DNA of 15,142 nt. Origin: an uncultured Clostridia bacterium. Its GTDB lineage: Bacteria; Bacillota; Clostridia; Christensenellales; Borkfalkiaceae. Below, one piece after another: positions 7,889 to 14,349 of this stretch. The DNA is taken from assembly GCA_934249215.1 (NCBI GenBank), contig CAKQKN010000052.1, positions 1 through 15,142 on the forward strand, given 5' to 3'. Numbering within the stretch: the stretch's first letter is position 1; every line of letters starts with the position of its first letter. The translations under genes were made by a program, and so were the position numbers. The notes beneath the pieces are model-generated. The model saw only the letters and a list, made by a program, of their open reading frames with translations, was not told the DNA's origin and made no database searches.

Positions 7889-8401
7889 TTAACTTCTCGC
7901 CGGGGCAACGATCATTATGATGTTGCGGTTTTCGGTGAGAGGCTTTTTTTCTACCACGGCGCTGTCGCCGAGAATGGCGGCGAATTTTTCCATTACGGCG
8001 ATACCCTGTTCGGGGTGATCGTTCTGGCGGCCGCGCATTTTGATCGAAACCTTGACCTTGTTGCCGTCGGCAAGAAATTTCTGCGTCTGTTTGGCTTTGA
8101 CGTTAAGATCGCCCACGTCAATCGTCATCGACAACCACATTTCCTTCATTTCGACGGTTTTCTGGTTCTTTTTGGCTTCCTTTTGTTTTTTAAGGAGTTC
8201 GAACTTATATTTGCCGTAGTCCATTATTTTGCAAACGGGCGGAACGGCGTTCGGGGATATTTTTACCAAATCCAAATCTGCCTGTGCGGCCATCTCGAGA
8301 GCTGTTCTCGAACTTACCACGCCGAGCATTTCCCCGTCAGCGTTTATGAGTCTGACTTCGCGATCCCTGATTTCTTCGTTGATCTGATGTTGATTTTTAA
8401 T
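7889..8401 (-). CDS. infC: Translation initiation factor IF-3, ATT start
   Basis: IF-3 binds the 30S subunit, keeps it free of 50S and checks start-codon pairing. The N-domain (QINEEIRDREVRLINADGEM and LDLVKISPNAVPPVCKIMDY), the lysine-rich linker (KFELLKKQKEAKKNQK) and the C-domain (KVSIKMRGRQ...VEKKP) are all present. The start chosen is ATT at 8399-8401, giving 170 residues, with AGGGAAGG (8411-8418) nine bases upstream. A rare ATT start is well known for infC and lets IF-3 repress its own translation. The frame is open upstream to 8470, but the extra residues are encoded by the leader terminator hairpin and match no IF-3, so that longer form is rejected. Confidence 0.95.
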   Translation of the reverse strand: MKNQHQINEEIRDREVRLINADGEMLGVVSSRTALEMAAQADLDLVKISPNAVPPVCKIMDYGKYKFELLKKQKEAKKNQKTVEMKEMWLSMTIDVGDLNVKAKQTQKFLADGNKVKVSIKMRGRQNDHPEQGIAVMEKFAAILGDSAVVEKKPLTENRNIIMIVAPARS

Positions 8402-8555
8402 GGTTTTATACCTTCCCTTAAAAAAATATCGGGCTGCAAACGAAGCAACCCGAAAAATACACATGCGCAACCCACCCGCTAACGGATAGATACGAAAAGT
8501 ATTTGCCGCTTAAACCTTTGTCTTGCGGCGAGAAGGATAACTTCTGCTTGTCAGC
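8402..8555 (-). ncRNA. 5' leader of infC-rpmI-rplT, probable L20 autoregulatory leader
   Basis: About 154 nt separate the predicted start of transcription from the infC start codon. The leader has several local hairpins (AGAAG/CTTCT, GCCGC/GCGGC, ATAC/GTAT) and ends in an attenuator whose T-run abuts the infC ribosome site. A 7-mer, GGGTTGC, occurs twice, in the attenuator's 5' arm (8445-8451) and 22 nt upstream (8467-8473); either copy can pair with the GCAGCCC of the 3' arm, suggesting alternative folds. In Bacillus, L20 binds the equivalent leader and promotes early termination (Rfam L20 leader). The assignment rests on position and layout; I did not match the consensus fold base by base. 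Confidence 0.65.
8420..8452 (-). terminator. Attenuator hairpin in the infC leader
   Basis: In the minus direction, arms CGGGTTGC and GCAGCCCG (8445-8452 and 8430-8437, one G-U pair) close a seven-base loop and are followed by ATA and seven T residues (8420-8426). It has all the parts of an intrinsic terminator yet lies upstream of infC inside the transcript, so it must be regulated or leaky. Confidence 0.85.
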
Positions 8556-8561
8556 TTGTAT

Positions 8562-8627
8562 ATAGTAACATTTCTTTTTCCCGCTGTCAAGAGATTTATC
8601 GCTTTTTTTCGATTTTTAAAAAATTTA
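8562..8627 (-). promoter_or_regulatory. Strong promoter of the infC-rpmI-rplT operon
   Basis: On the minus strand, TTGACA (8585-8590) and an extended -10, TGTTACTAT (TACTAT at 8562-8567), are separated by the ideal 17 bp. The 37 bp upstream of the -35 box is A/T-rich with A and T tracts, like an UP element. Transcription is expected to begin near 8555. This is the best sigma-A type promoter in the window, which suits a ribosomal protein operon. Confidence 0.88.
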
Positions 8628-8690
8628 TCGATAGAACGATCTGTCGGAGTTTTAAAAGTTTCCGTGCCCTTGCGACAACCGCTTGAAAAA

Positions 8691-9482
8691 TCATATTTCG
8701 GACGGGAAAAAAAGTTCGCCGTCAAAATCGGACACGTCGGTCGAAATATTCATGTCGCACGTCATTTTGCATACGCCGAGAAGAACTATTTCTTTTTTAA
8801 TGTCGTACTTCGCCTGCGTCGAATATGCCGAAATATCCTCGCCGTTCTCACAGTATACGACGAACGAAAGCTCGGAAAAAACGGGCAATTCCTTAAGACA
8901 GCCGAATTTTTTCATCTGAATTTTCATCTGCGTCGCGGCACGTTCGCCGTCGATCACGACGCGTATTTCCGTCGCGCCACTCCCGTATTTCGTATATAAA
9001 GCGGACGAAACGTATTCTTTTTTCAGCTCGTAGCCGCCGAGAACTCCGTCGCCGGGCGCTACGCCGAATTCCGTCCGATAATCGGCAACCGGCGCGGTCT
9101 TGCTCTTTTCGTCCGAATGTTTATATACCGTCGATTTTCCCGACAGATACGCTTTATGATAAAGTTTTACCAAAGCGGAAATCGACGAATAGTCGGAAAA
9201 CCACACCCCGTCGCTGTACGTCAGAACGGATTTTATTTCCTGCTCATAGCCTAACGAAGCGACGATTTTGCCCTCCGTTACCGTCTTGTATGAATTCCGC
9301 GCGGCAAATTTTTCGTTGACGCGCATAAGTTCGTCGTATACGCGCGACGTATCGTCGAACGTTTCCGTTACCTCGTTGTCGGCGGGACGATATGAGCTCG
9401 AAGAGTCTCTTTTCTCCGTGCACCCCGTAAAACCGACAAGGCAGAACCCCGCGATTATAATCGACAAAAATCGTTTTTTCAT
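8691..9482 (-). CDS. Predicted lipoprotein of unknown function
   Basis: I do not recognise a family for this 263-residue protein. It begins with two lysines, a hydrophobic segment (5-19) and a cysteine at residue 21 in the context LVGFTGC. That reads as a type II signal peptide, although Phe at position -3 is unusual for a lipobox. A Ser- and Asp-rich linker (22-45) follows, then a mixed alpha/beta region to the end, suggesting an extracytoplasmic domain anchored to the outer face of the membrane. No catalytic motif is visible. The start has only a weak purine-rich ribosome site. It has its own promoter 100 bp upstream and faces away from the propeller-like gene at 10004, so the two may be jointly controlled. 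No strong terminator follows; a weak AT-rich palindrome lies near 8605-8635. Confidence 0.8.
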   Translation of the reverse strand: MKKRFLSIIIAGFCLVGFTGCTEKRDSSSSYRPADNEVTETFDDTSRVYDELMRVNEKFAARNSYKTVTEGKIVASLGYEQEIKSVLTYSDGVWFSDYSSISALVKLYHKAYLSGKSTVYKHSDEKSKTAPVADYRTEFGVAPGDGVLGGYELKKEYVSSALYTKYGSGATEIRVVIDGERAATQMKIQMKKFGCLKELPVFSELSFVVYCENGEDISAYSTQAKYDIKKEIVLLGVCKMTCDMNISTDVSDFDGELFFPSEI

Positions 9483-9589
9483 ATTCTTTCTTCTTCCGTT
9501 TTGTTTTTTTGTTTTAAGTTTTTGTTTAGGGATTCCGCTTAAGTCTGTTGAAGTCGTTAAAGTGCGGATTTCGATTCGCAGTATCTCAT

Positions 9590-9618
9590 ATTTTACCCCG
9601 CGAGCGTCGAAATGTAAA
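9590..9618 (-). promoter_or_regulatory. Promoter of the lipoprotein gene
   Basis: On the minus strand, TTTACA (9613-9618) and TAAAAT (9590-9595) each match five of six consensus bases and are 17 bp apart. The predicted transcript would start near 9583, giving a leader of about 100 nt before the lipoprotein ATG. Confidence 0.65.
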
Positions 9619-9709
9619 GAAAATGCGCGTTAAGCTACAAGGTTCGATTTTCAACAATAATTGAATAAACGAAGAAAAATCGTTTTTCGGGAGCTTTTGA
9701 CAAAAAATA

Positions 9710-9770
9710 CGGCAAGCTGCAGCAAAAAAATGCGATAATCGCGCGCGGCAGGTTGCAAGAAAAAACTGCG
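9710..9770. repeat. Two imperfect 25-bp direct repeats
   Basis: Copies at 9710-9734 and 9746-9770 match at 20 of 25 positions. Both begin CGGCA, share TGCA in the middle, then a run of six A residues, and end TGCG. They are 36 bp apart start to start, with an 11-bp spacer holding CGATAATCG-like sequence. The pair ends 20 bp before the -35 box of the rightward promoter and lies upstream of both divergent promoters, a natural place for a regulator to bind. Confidence 0.7.
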
Positions 9771-9790
9771 GGACAGATTTACGCCAACGC

Positions 9791-9820
9791 TTGACTTGTG
9801 ATCATTTTTAATGATATAAT
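9791..9820 (+). promoter_or_regulatory. Promoter of the propeller-like gene with an internal palindrome
   Basis: TTGACT (9791-9796) and an extended -10, TGATATAAT (TATAAT at 9815-9820), stand 18 bp apart on the plus strand. Between them lies a perfect inverted repeat, ATCATT-TTT-AATGAT (9801-9815), filling most of the spacer and touching the -10 box. A protein bound there would block RNA polymerase, so it is a candidate operator. Transcription should start near 9827, about 177 nt before the ATG of the next gene. Confidence 0.75.
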
Positions 9821-9905
9821 TCACTATATACGGTCGAAATATGCGATCAAGGTTAACATGCCCGTCGGACGCGTCGCGTTTGCGGCTCGGTTCGGCGTTG
9901 TTGCG

Positions 9906-9982
9906 CGACAACCGCAGGACAACAGCGCGACAACCATTCGATAACCGCGCGTTTCGCGATAACTGCCGATCGTACGATAATT
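9906..9982 (+). repeat. Array of six CGAYAACY-like octamers
   Basis: Octamers begin at 9906 (CGACAACC), 9917 (GGACAACA), 9928 (CGACAACC), 9939 (CGATAACC), 9957 (CGATAACT) and 9975 (CGATAATT). The steps are 11, 11, 11, 18 and 18 bp, all on the same strand. A palindrome, ATCGTACGAT (9969-9978), overlaps the last copy, and GTTGT/ACAAC arms (9897-9912) overlap the first. The array lies downstream of the predicted start of transcription, so it is in the leader RNA as well as the DNA. Function unknown. Confidence 0.6.
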
Positions 9983-10003
9983 TTACTGAACCGGAAGCAA
10001 TTC

Positions 10004-11860
10004 ATGGATAAAACACTTTCGAAAAAGAATTTTTATAGATCGAAAAACAAACTCCCGGCGGTTTTCCTTGCCGCAGTGCTTCTTTTCGGCGCGCCGGCGG
10101 CGGTCTGCCCCTCTCCACGATTTTCCGACGCGGAAGAAATTTCGGGCAGAAAACTGCAATATTTCAAGCTTGAAAAACCGCTCGACGTTTATCGGAGCGG
10201 CGAGGAAGTTTATATAGCGCAAAAAGATCTCGTCGTGATCTATTCTGACGACACCTACCGCACCGTCGATTTTTCTGATCTTACGAAAGCGGACGGCGAG
10301 TCGGCTGAAAAAAGCCTTTCGGCGATCGAAAGATGCGGAAACGCACTCCTCGTTTCGTGCGGAAGCGATCTTTATTCTCTCGATCTTGCGACGCTCACCG
10401 TGTCGGCGGCACCGATCGTTTCGAACGTGACGGCGTTTTCCGTTCTCGAGGACAGATTCGTCGCAAGCGTGAACGAGGACGGCGCAAACAAAGTGAGATT
10501 CTTCGCCTGTATCCCCGAAAACCCCTCGCAATATGCCGAATTTACTCCGTCGCGCGTGTCACTTTCGTTAAGTGGCGAAACGGCGCCTTGCGCGATTGCA
10601 TACGCTCCGTCGGACGCGAGCGGCGACGGCACGACTTATTATTACGCTTCGGGCAATCTTCGCCGGACGGAGGACACCCTGACGCGCGAATACCCCGAAT
10701 TCGCACCGCTTGCCCTCGGGTATTCGGACGGCTTGCTGTATATGCGCGTTAAAGATTCTTCGGGCGATACGATTTATTCGTTCGACCCGCAAACGGAAAC
10801 GCGCAAAACCGTTCTTTCGCTCGATAAGTTCGTCGCGGACGGCGACGAATCGCACGCGGAAGGAAATCTTTCGGGCGCAAACGGATTTTCCGTGCAAAAC
10901 GGAAAAATGCTCGTCTGCGACACGGAACGCGACAGAGTGATCGAATTCAATCTGGCAAGCGGAAGCGCGACGATCACCGATTATGAAATCAGCTTTACGA
11001 AAATCGATCTTCCGACAGATTTCGGCTTTACGCTCGACGCTTCGCCCGAATACGTCAGCATTCCCGACAACGCGCAACTGTATAACGTTGATCTGGCGGG
11101 ATCGCTCAAAGCGGGATATTTCGTTTTCAACGGAATGTACCGTGCGTCGGACGATTCGGACGGCAATTCCGAATATCTTATCGAAGCGACCGTCGGCACC
11201 GATTATTACCTCGTTTCGGGAAAATGCACCGCGCTCGTTTTAAAAAGCGACTACGACGCGATCCCCGTTCCCGAGCAAACGCCGACCGAAACAGAGTTCG
11301 TTTTCGCAAACGACTCCACCGTTTATAAAACCGTCTATAAAACGGCGAACAAGACGACGAAACCCAACCGCGACGACGACGCGGAATTTTTCGCGGCGTT
11401 CAAAGTGAAAAAAGGCGACGAAGCGACCGTTCTGAAACTCTATACGCTCCGCGGAACGATTTTCGCATACGTGAGAGCGGGCGAAAACAGCGGTTATATT
11501 CCCCTCGCTTGTCTTACGAAACCCGCCCCCGCGCCCGGCGAAAAGAAAGATTTCAAGACGGCGACGACCGCGCGCAAAAAAATCGTCGTATATTCTGACG
11601 AAACGCTCGAAACGGTTACGGACGAACTCCCCGCCTGCACGGAAATCATCGTCTATTCGGAAAAAAACGGCGTTTGTTACGTGTCCTATGCGGACGAAAA
11701 ATTCGGCTATATCAAATCGAGCGACATAGCGAAAAAAGGCGAATATACGAAAAAAGTCGTTGCCGCCGTCATTCTGCTCACACTTTCGCTTTGTCTGACG
11801 ACGATATTCTTCGAAAGAAAATTCCTTTACGGCGAAAAAGAGAAGGAAAAAGCCGACTAA
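10004..11860 (+). CDS. Large membrane-anchored envelope protein, propeller-like region plus SH3-like segments
   Basis: I do not recognise this 618-residue protein as a named family. A signal peptide or anchor lies at about 17-36. Residues about 48-330 contain repeated short strand motifs of the kind seen in beta-propellers (ALLVSCGSDLYSLDLAT, KMLVCDTERDRVIEFNLASG). Segments near 350-415, 430-505 and 523-578 look like bacterial SH3-type repeats (GYIPLACL, FGYIKSSDI), which in other proteins bind cell-wall or surface polymers. A single membrane helix lies at about 585-603, followed by a short basic tail. Most of the chain should therefore be outside the cell, held at the C-terminus and perhaps also the N-terminus. 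GGAAG precedes the ATG at suitable spacing. The gene is divergent from the lipoprotein gene and stops at a strong terminator. The fold assignments come from reading alone. Confidence 0.8.
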   Translation: MDKTLSKKNFYRSKNKLPAVFLAAVLLFGAPAAVCPSPRFSDAEEISGRKLQYFKLEKPLDVYRSGEEVYIAQKDLVVIYSDDTYRTVDFSDLTKADGESAEKSLSAIERCGNALLVSCGSDLYSLDLATLTVSAAPIVSNVTAFSVLEDRFVASVNEDGANKVRFFACIPENPSQYAEFTPSRVSLSLSGETAPCAIAYAPSDASGDGTTYYYASGNLRRTEDTLTREYPEFAPLALGYSDGLLYMRVKDSSGDTIYSFDPQTETRKTVLSLDKFVADGDESHAEGNLSGANGFSVQNGKMLVCDTERDRVIEFNLASGSATITDYEISFTKIDLPTDFGFTLDASPEYVSIPDNAQLYNVDLAGSLKAGYFVFNGMYRASDDSDGNSEYLIEATVGTDYYLVSGKCTALVLKSDYDAIPVPEQTPTETEFVFANDSTVYKTVYKTANKTTKPNRDDDAEFFAAFKVKKGDEATVLKLYTLRGTIFAYVRAGENSGYIPLACLTKPAPAPGEKKDFKTATTARKKIVVYSDETLETVTDELPACTEIIVYSEKNGVCYVSYADEKFGYIKSSDIAKKGEYTKKVVAAVILLTLSLCLTTIFFERKFLYGEKEKEKAD

Positions 11861-11880
11861 ACGAAATAATTAAATCAACG

Positions 11881-11921
11881 AAAAACTTCCCGACGGTCAT
11901 AGCCGAACGGGAAGTTTTTTT
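11881..11921. terminator. Bidirectional intrinsic terminator
   Basis: Arms AAAAACTTCCCG (11881-11892) and CGGGAAGTTTTT (from 11908) pair perfectly, with an inner CGG/CCG possibility in the 15-base loop, and are followed by a seven-T run to 11921. It separates the converging propeller-like and ECF S-component genes and can serve both. Confidence 0.92.
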
Positions 11922-11933
11922 ATACACCTTGCG

Positions 11934-12671
11934 TTATTCGGATTCGGGCGGGCAATCGATTTCGTTCGCGCCGCCGAACACCCCGTATTTCGTTTTTATC
12001 CGCTCGAGTTTTCGGGTAAAAGGTCCGGCGAGAACCGCAAGAAAAATCGCGTTCGACACGGAGTATTCGACGGTTACGGGAAGCGCCGCGACGACGTTCG
12101 CGACGTACTCCGCAACGATAAAATCGCCGCTCACCGATACCGTCGTCCACACGTCCATTATCAGCGAAAACAAAATGCCGCCGACCACGCCCGCAATCGC
12201 GAGCGCGACCGCTACGACTTTTTTTCTTCCGAAAAAGCACAAGCCGGCAAGGAAACCGATTATCCCCCACGCGAACATCTGAAAGGGTGTCCATGGTCCT
12301 TGCCCGAAAAACACGTTCGACGCGAGCGCCGCCATAGCCCCCGTGACGAACCCCGCTTCCGCACCGAGTGCGGCACCGGTTATGATGACTAGCGCGGCGA
12401 CGGGCTTGAACCCCGGCACGGGCGCAAAAATCACCCGCCCGACGACGGTAATCGCGCTCATCACGGCGATTACGACGAGTTCTCTTACCGTATTCCGACC
12501 TTTTTCGAACGCAATGAAGAACGGAACGCACGAAAGACAAGCGACGACGACCGAAGCGAGCATATATTTTCTGTCGTTAAACAACGCGACGCCAGCGATA
12601 AGCGCAGCGGGAACGACGACGAACGCGACGACCGCTTCAGACAACATTTTTAAATTGCGTTTACGGTTCAT
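11934..12671 (-). CDS. ECF transporter S component (substrate-binding membrane subunit), substrate unknown
   Basis: This 245-residue protein has about six hydrophobic helices and is encoded directly after the ECF ATPase and transmembrane genes, which makes it the substrate-capturing S subunit. The central stretch GRVIFAPVPGFKPVAALVII followed by ITGAALGAEAGFVTGAM and GQGPWTPFQMFAWGIIGFLAG is characteristic of a clostridial S-component group. From memory this group has been linked with corrinoid uptake in some species, but nothing in the window confirms that. No riboswitch is visible, as the operon start lies outside. The gene overlaps the end of ecfA by 11 bp, with AGGAAAG upstream, so translation is coupled. 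It is the last gene before the terminator at 11881. Confidence 0.85.
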   Translation of the reverse strand: MNRKRNLKMLSEAVVAFVVVPAALIAGVALFNDRKYMLASVVVACLSCVPFFIAFEKGRNTVRELVVIAVMSAITVVGRVIFAPVPGFKPVAALVIITGAALGAEAGFVTGAMAALASNVFFGQGPWTPFQMFAWGIIGFLAGLCFFGRKKVVAVALAIAGVVGGILFSLIMDVWTTVSVSGDFIVAEYVANVVAALPVTVEYSVSNAIFLAVLAGPFTRKLERIKTKYGVFGGANEIDCPPESE

Positions 12672-14349
12672 GTCTTTCTTTCCTGTTTTCGTTGCATTTT
12701 TTCACCGCGAGCGAAAGAGTTACCGCGTCCGAAAAATTATCCCTCGTGATACGAGCCGCGGCAGTCGTATAAAACCGATTTTCGGCAAAAAACGAATATT
12801 TGTCCGCCACCGACACGATTTTCCCGTCGAAATACATGGCGCATCTGTCGGCGATCTGCGCCGCGAATTCCACGTCGTGCGTGACAATGACGATCGTTTT
12901 TCCCTCGGCTTTCAGTTCGTTAAGCAGCCGCGCGAACTCCTTTTTCGAGTAAGCGTCCAGCCCCTTGGTCGGCTCGTCGAGAAGAAGAATTTTCGGCTCG
13001 GTCAGAAGCACTTTCGCAAGAGCGACTTTTTGCATTTCGCCCCCGCTGAGATCGTAGGGATGCCTGTCCGCAAGGTGCGTCATTCCCGTCCGCGCCGAAA
13101 CCTCCGCAACCTTTTTCGCGCGGGTATCTTCCGACGGGCAAACGAGTTTCGCAAGTTCAAAAAGATCCTCTTTCACGCTGTTTTTGAGAAAAAGATTCTG
13201 CGGGTTCTGGGGAAGCGCCGCGATATTATGACGATAAAGCGCATTGCCGCCGTACTCCTTGATCTTCTTTCCCCACAAGCGATATTTGCCTTTATAAAGC
13301 CGCCTCGTTCCCGAAAGAACGCGAAGCAAAGTTGTTTTTCCCGCTCCGTTCGCGCCGAATACGCACAGAATTTCGTTTTTATAAATCTTCAGGTTCAGTC
13401 CGTCCAGAACGTCTGGAAGGTCCCTTTCATATCTGAAATAACCGCCGTCGATCTCGAGCGCGACTTCTTTTTCGCTCGTTTTTTCGTCATGCGCGGGCGC
13501 GGACAAAGAAAAGTCTTTTTCGAAATTTTCCGTCACGTACTTTTTGCCGTCCCTGACCGTAAGCGGACATTTGCCCTTGCCGCCCGTAGCCTTGAAAAGC
13601 CCGACAGCCGTCGGCAGTCCGCAAAAAATATCGTTCCCGTCGCCCGTTTCGATCGATTCGCAGATATCCTCGGGCGAAGAATTTGCAACGATTTTTCCCT
13701 CGTCCATAACGACAACTTTGCTTGCCATCGAAAAGACCTCTTCAAGCCGATGCTCGACGAGAATTACGGTTATCCCGAGTTCGTCGTTAAGCTTTTTGAG
13801 CGAAGTTAAAAACGACGCGGCGGCAACGGGATCGAGTTGCGCGGTCGGTTCGTCGAGAATGATCGTTTTCGGGTTCATAACGAGCACCGAAGCGAGATTC
13901 ACGAGTTGCTTTTGCCCGCCGGACAGTTCGCAAGTCTTTTTTCCGTAAACGTCGGAAAGACCCAAAAACTCGCATATTTCGGCGATTTTTCTGCGGATAA
14001 CGTCGCTTTTTTCACCAAGACTTTCGAGCCCGAAAGCAAGTTCGTGCTTAACCTTGTCGGTCACGATCTGCGCGTCGGGATTTTGCATGACGAACCCGAT
14101 TTCGGAAGCGGCGGCGCGTTCGTCGAGCGACGAAAGATCGGCTCCGTTATATAATATCCGCCCGCCGAGTTTGCCCGTCGGCGCGAGATTTTTTTTGAGA
14201 AGCCTTAAAAGCGTCGTTTTACCGCAACCCGATTTGCCGAAAACAAGGACGAAATCGCCCTCTTTTACGGATAGCGAAACGCTGTCGAGCGCGCGTTTTT
14301 TCCCGCCGCTGTAAGTAAAACTTAAATTTTCGATTTCAAATAAACCCAT
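12661..14349 (-). CDS. ecfA: Fused double ATPase of an ECF transporter (EcfA1-EcfA2 type)
   Basis: One 562-residue chain carries two complete ABC ATPase domains that power uptake by an ECF importer. Domain 1 has Walker A GKSGCGKTT (38-46), the Q-loop in FVMQNPDAQ (Q89), signature LSGGQ (142-146), Walker B IILDEP with E167, and the switch H200. Domain 2 has Walker A GANGAGKTT (332-340), a Q-loop in LPQNPQ, signature LSGGE (434-438), LLLDEP with E459, and H491. A linker of about 60 residues (235-295) joins them. Most ECF systems use two separate genes; fused forms are known. Both sites look catalytically intact. The start at 14349 lies inside ecfT (28-bp overlap), with GAGGAAG upstream, and the end overlaps the S-component gene, so all three are translationally coupled. 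Confidence 0.93.
   Translation of the reverse strand: MGLFEIENLSFTYSGGKKRALDSVSLSVKEGDFVLVFGKSGCGKTTLLRLLKKNLAPTGKLGGRILYNGADLSSLDERAAASEIGFVMQNPDAQIVTDKVKHELAFGLESLGEKSDVIRRKIAEICEFLGLSDVYGKKTCELSGGQKQLVNLASVLVMNPKTIILDEPTAQLDPVAAASFLTSLKKLNDELGITVILVEHRLEEVFSMASKVVVMDEGKIVANSSPEDICESIETGDGNDIFCGLPTAVGLFKATGGKGKCPLTVRDGKKYVTENFEKDFSLSAPAHDEKTSEKEVALEIDGGYFRYERDLPDVLDGLNLKIYKNEILCVFGANGAGKTTLLRVLSGTRRLYKGKYRLWGKKIKEYGGNALYRHNIAALPQNPQNLFLKNSVKEDLFELAKLVCPSEDTRAKKVAEVSARTGMTHLADRHPYDLSGGEMQKVALAKVLLTEPKILLLDEPTKGLDAYSKKEFARLLNELKAEGKTIVIVTHDVEFAAQIADRCAMYFDGKIVSVADKYSFFAENRFYTTAAARITRDNFSDAVTLSLAVKKCNENRKERHEP

Larger units (their letters stand above)
9483..10003. other. 521-bp divergent intergenic region
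   Basis: This is the only gene-free stretch over 300 bp. It holds the two divergent promoters, the paired 25-bp repeats, the palindrome in the rightward promoter and the octamer array. The remaining parts (9483-9589 and 9619-9709) are AT-rich leader and spacer with nothing recognisable. A rightward 56-codon frame (9841-10011) is noted under findings but is not called as a gene. Confidence 0.75.

Noticed and set aside
8402..8470. N-terminal extension of IF-3
   Set aside because: It is encoded by the attenuator hairpin and T-run. ATT 8401 with a good ribosome site gives the normal protein.
9651..9911. 86-codon leftward frame in the divergent intergenic region
   Set aside because: It would run through the rightward promoter, palindrome and paired repeats, lacks a ribosome site, and its translation looks random.
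9906..9982. CRISPR array or origin iterons
   Set aside because: Units are only 8 bp with short fixed steps, no spacers of CRISPR length, no cas genes, and no replication initiator gene or AT-rich unwinding element beside them.
12343..13809. 488-codon rightward frame opposite ecfA and the S component
   Set aside because: It spans two overlapping real genes with complete motifs, and shows no domain of its own.
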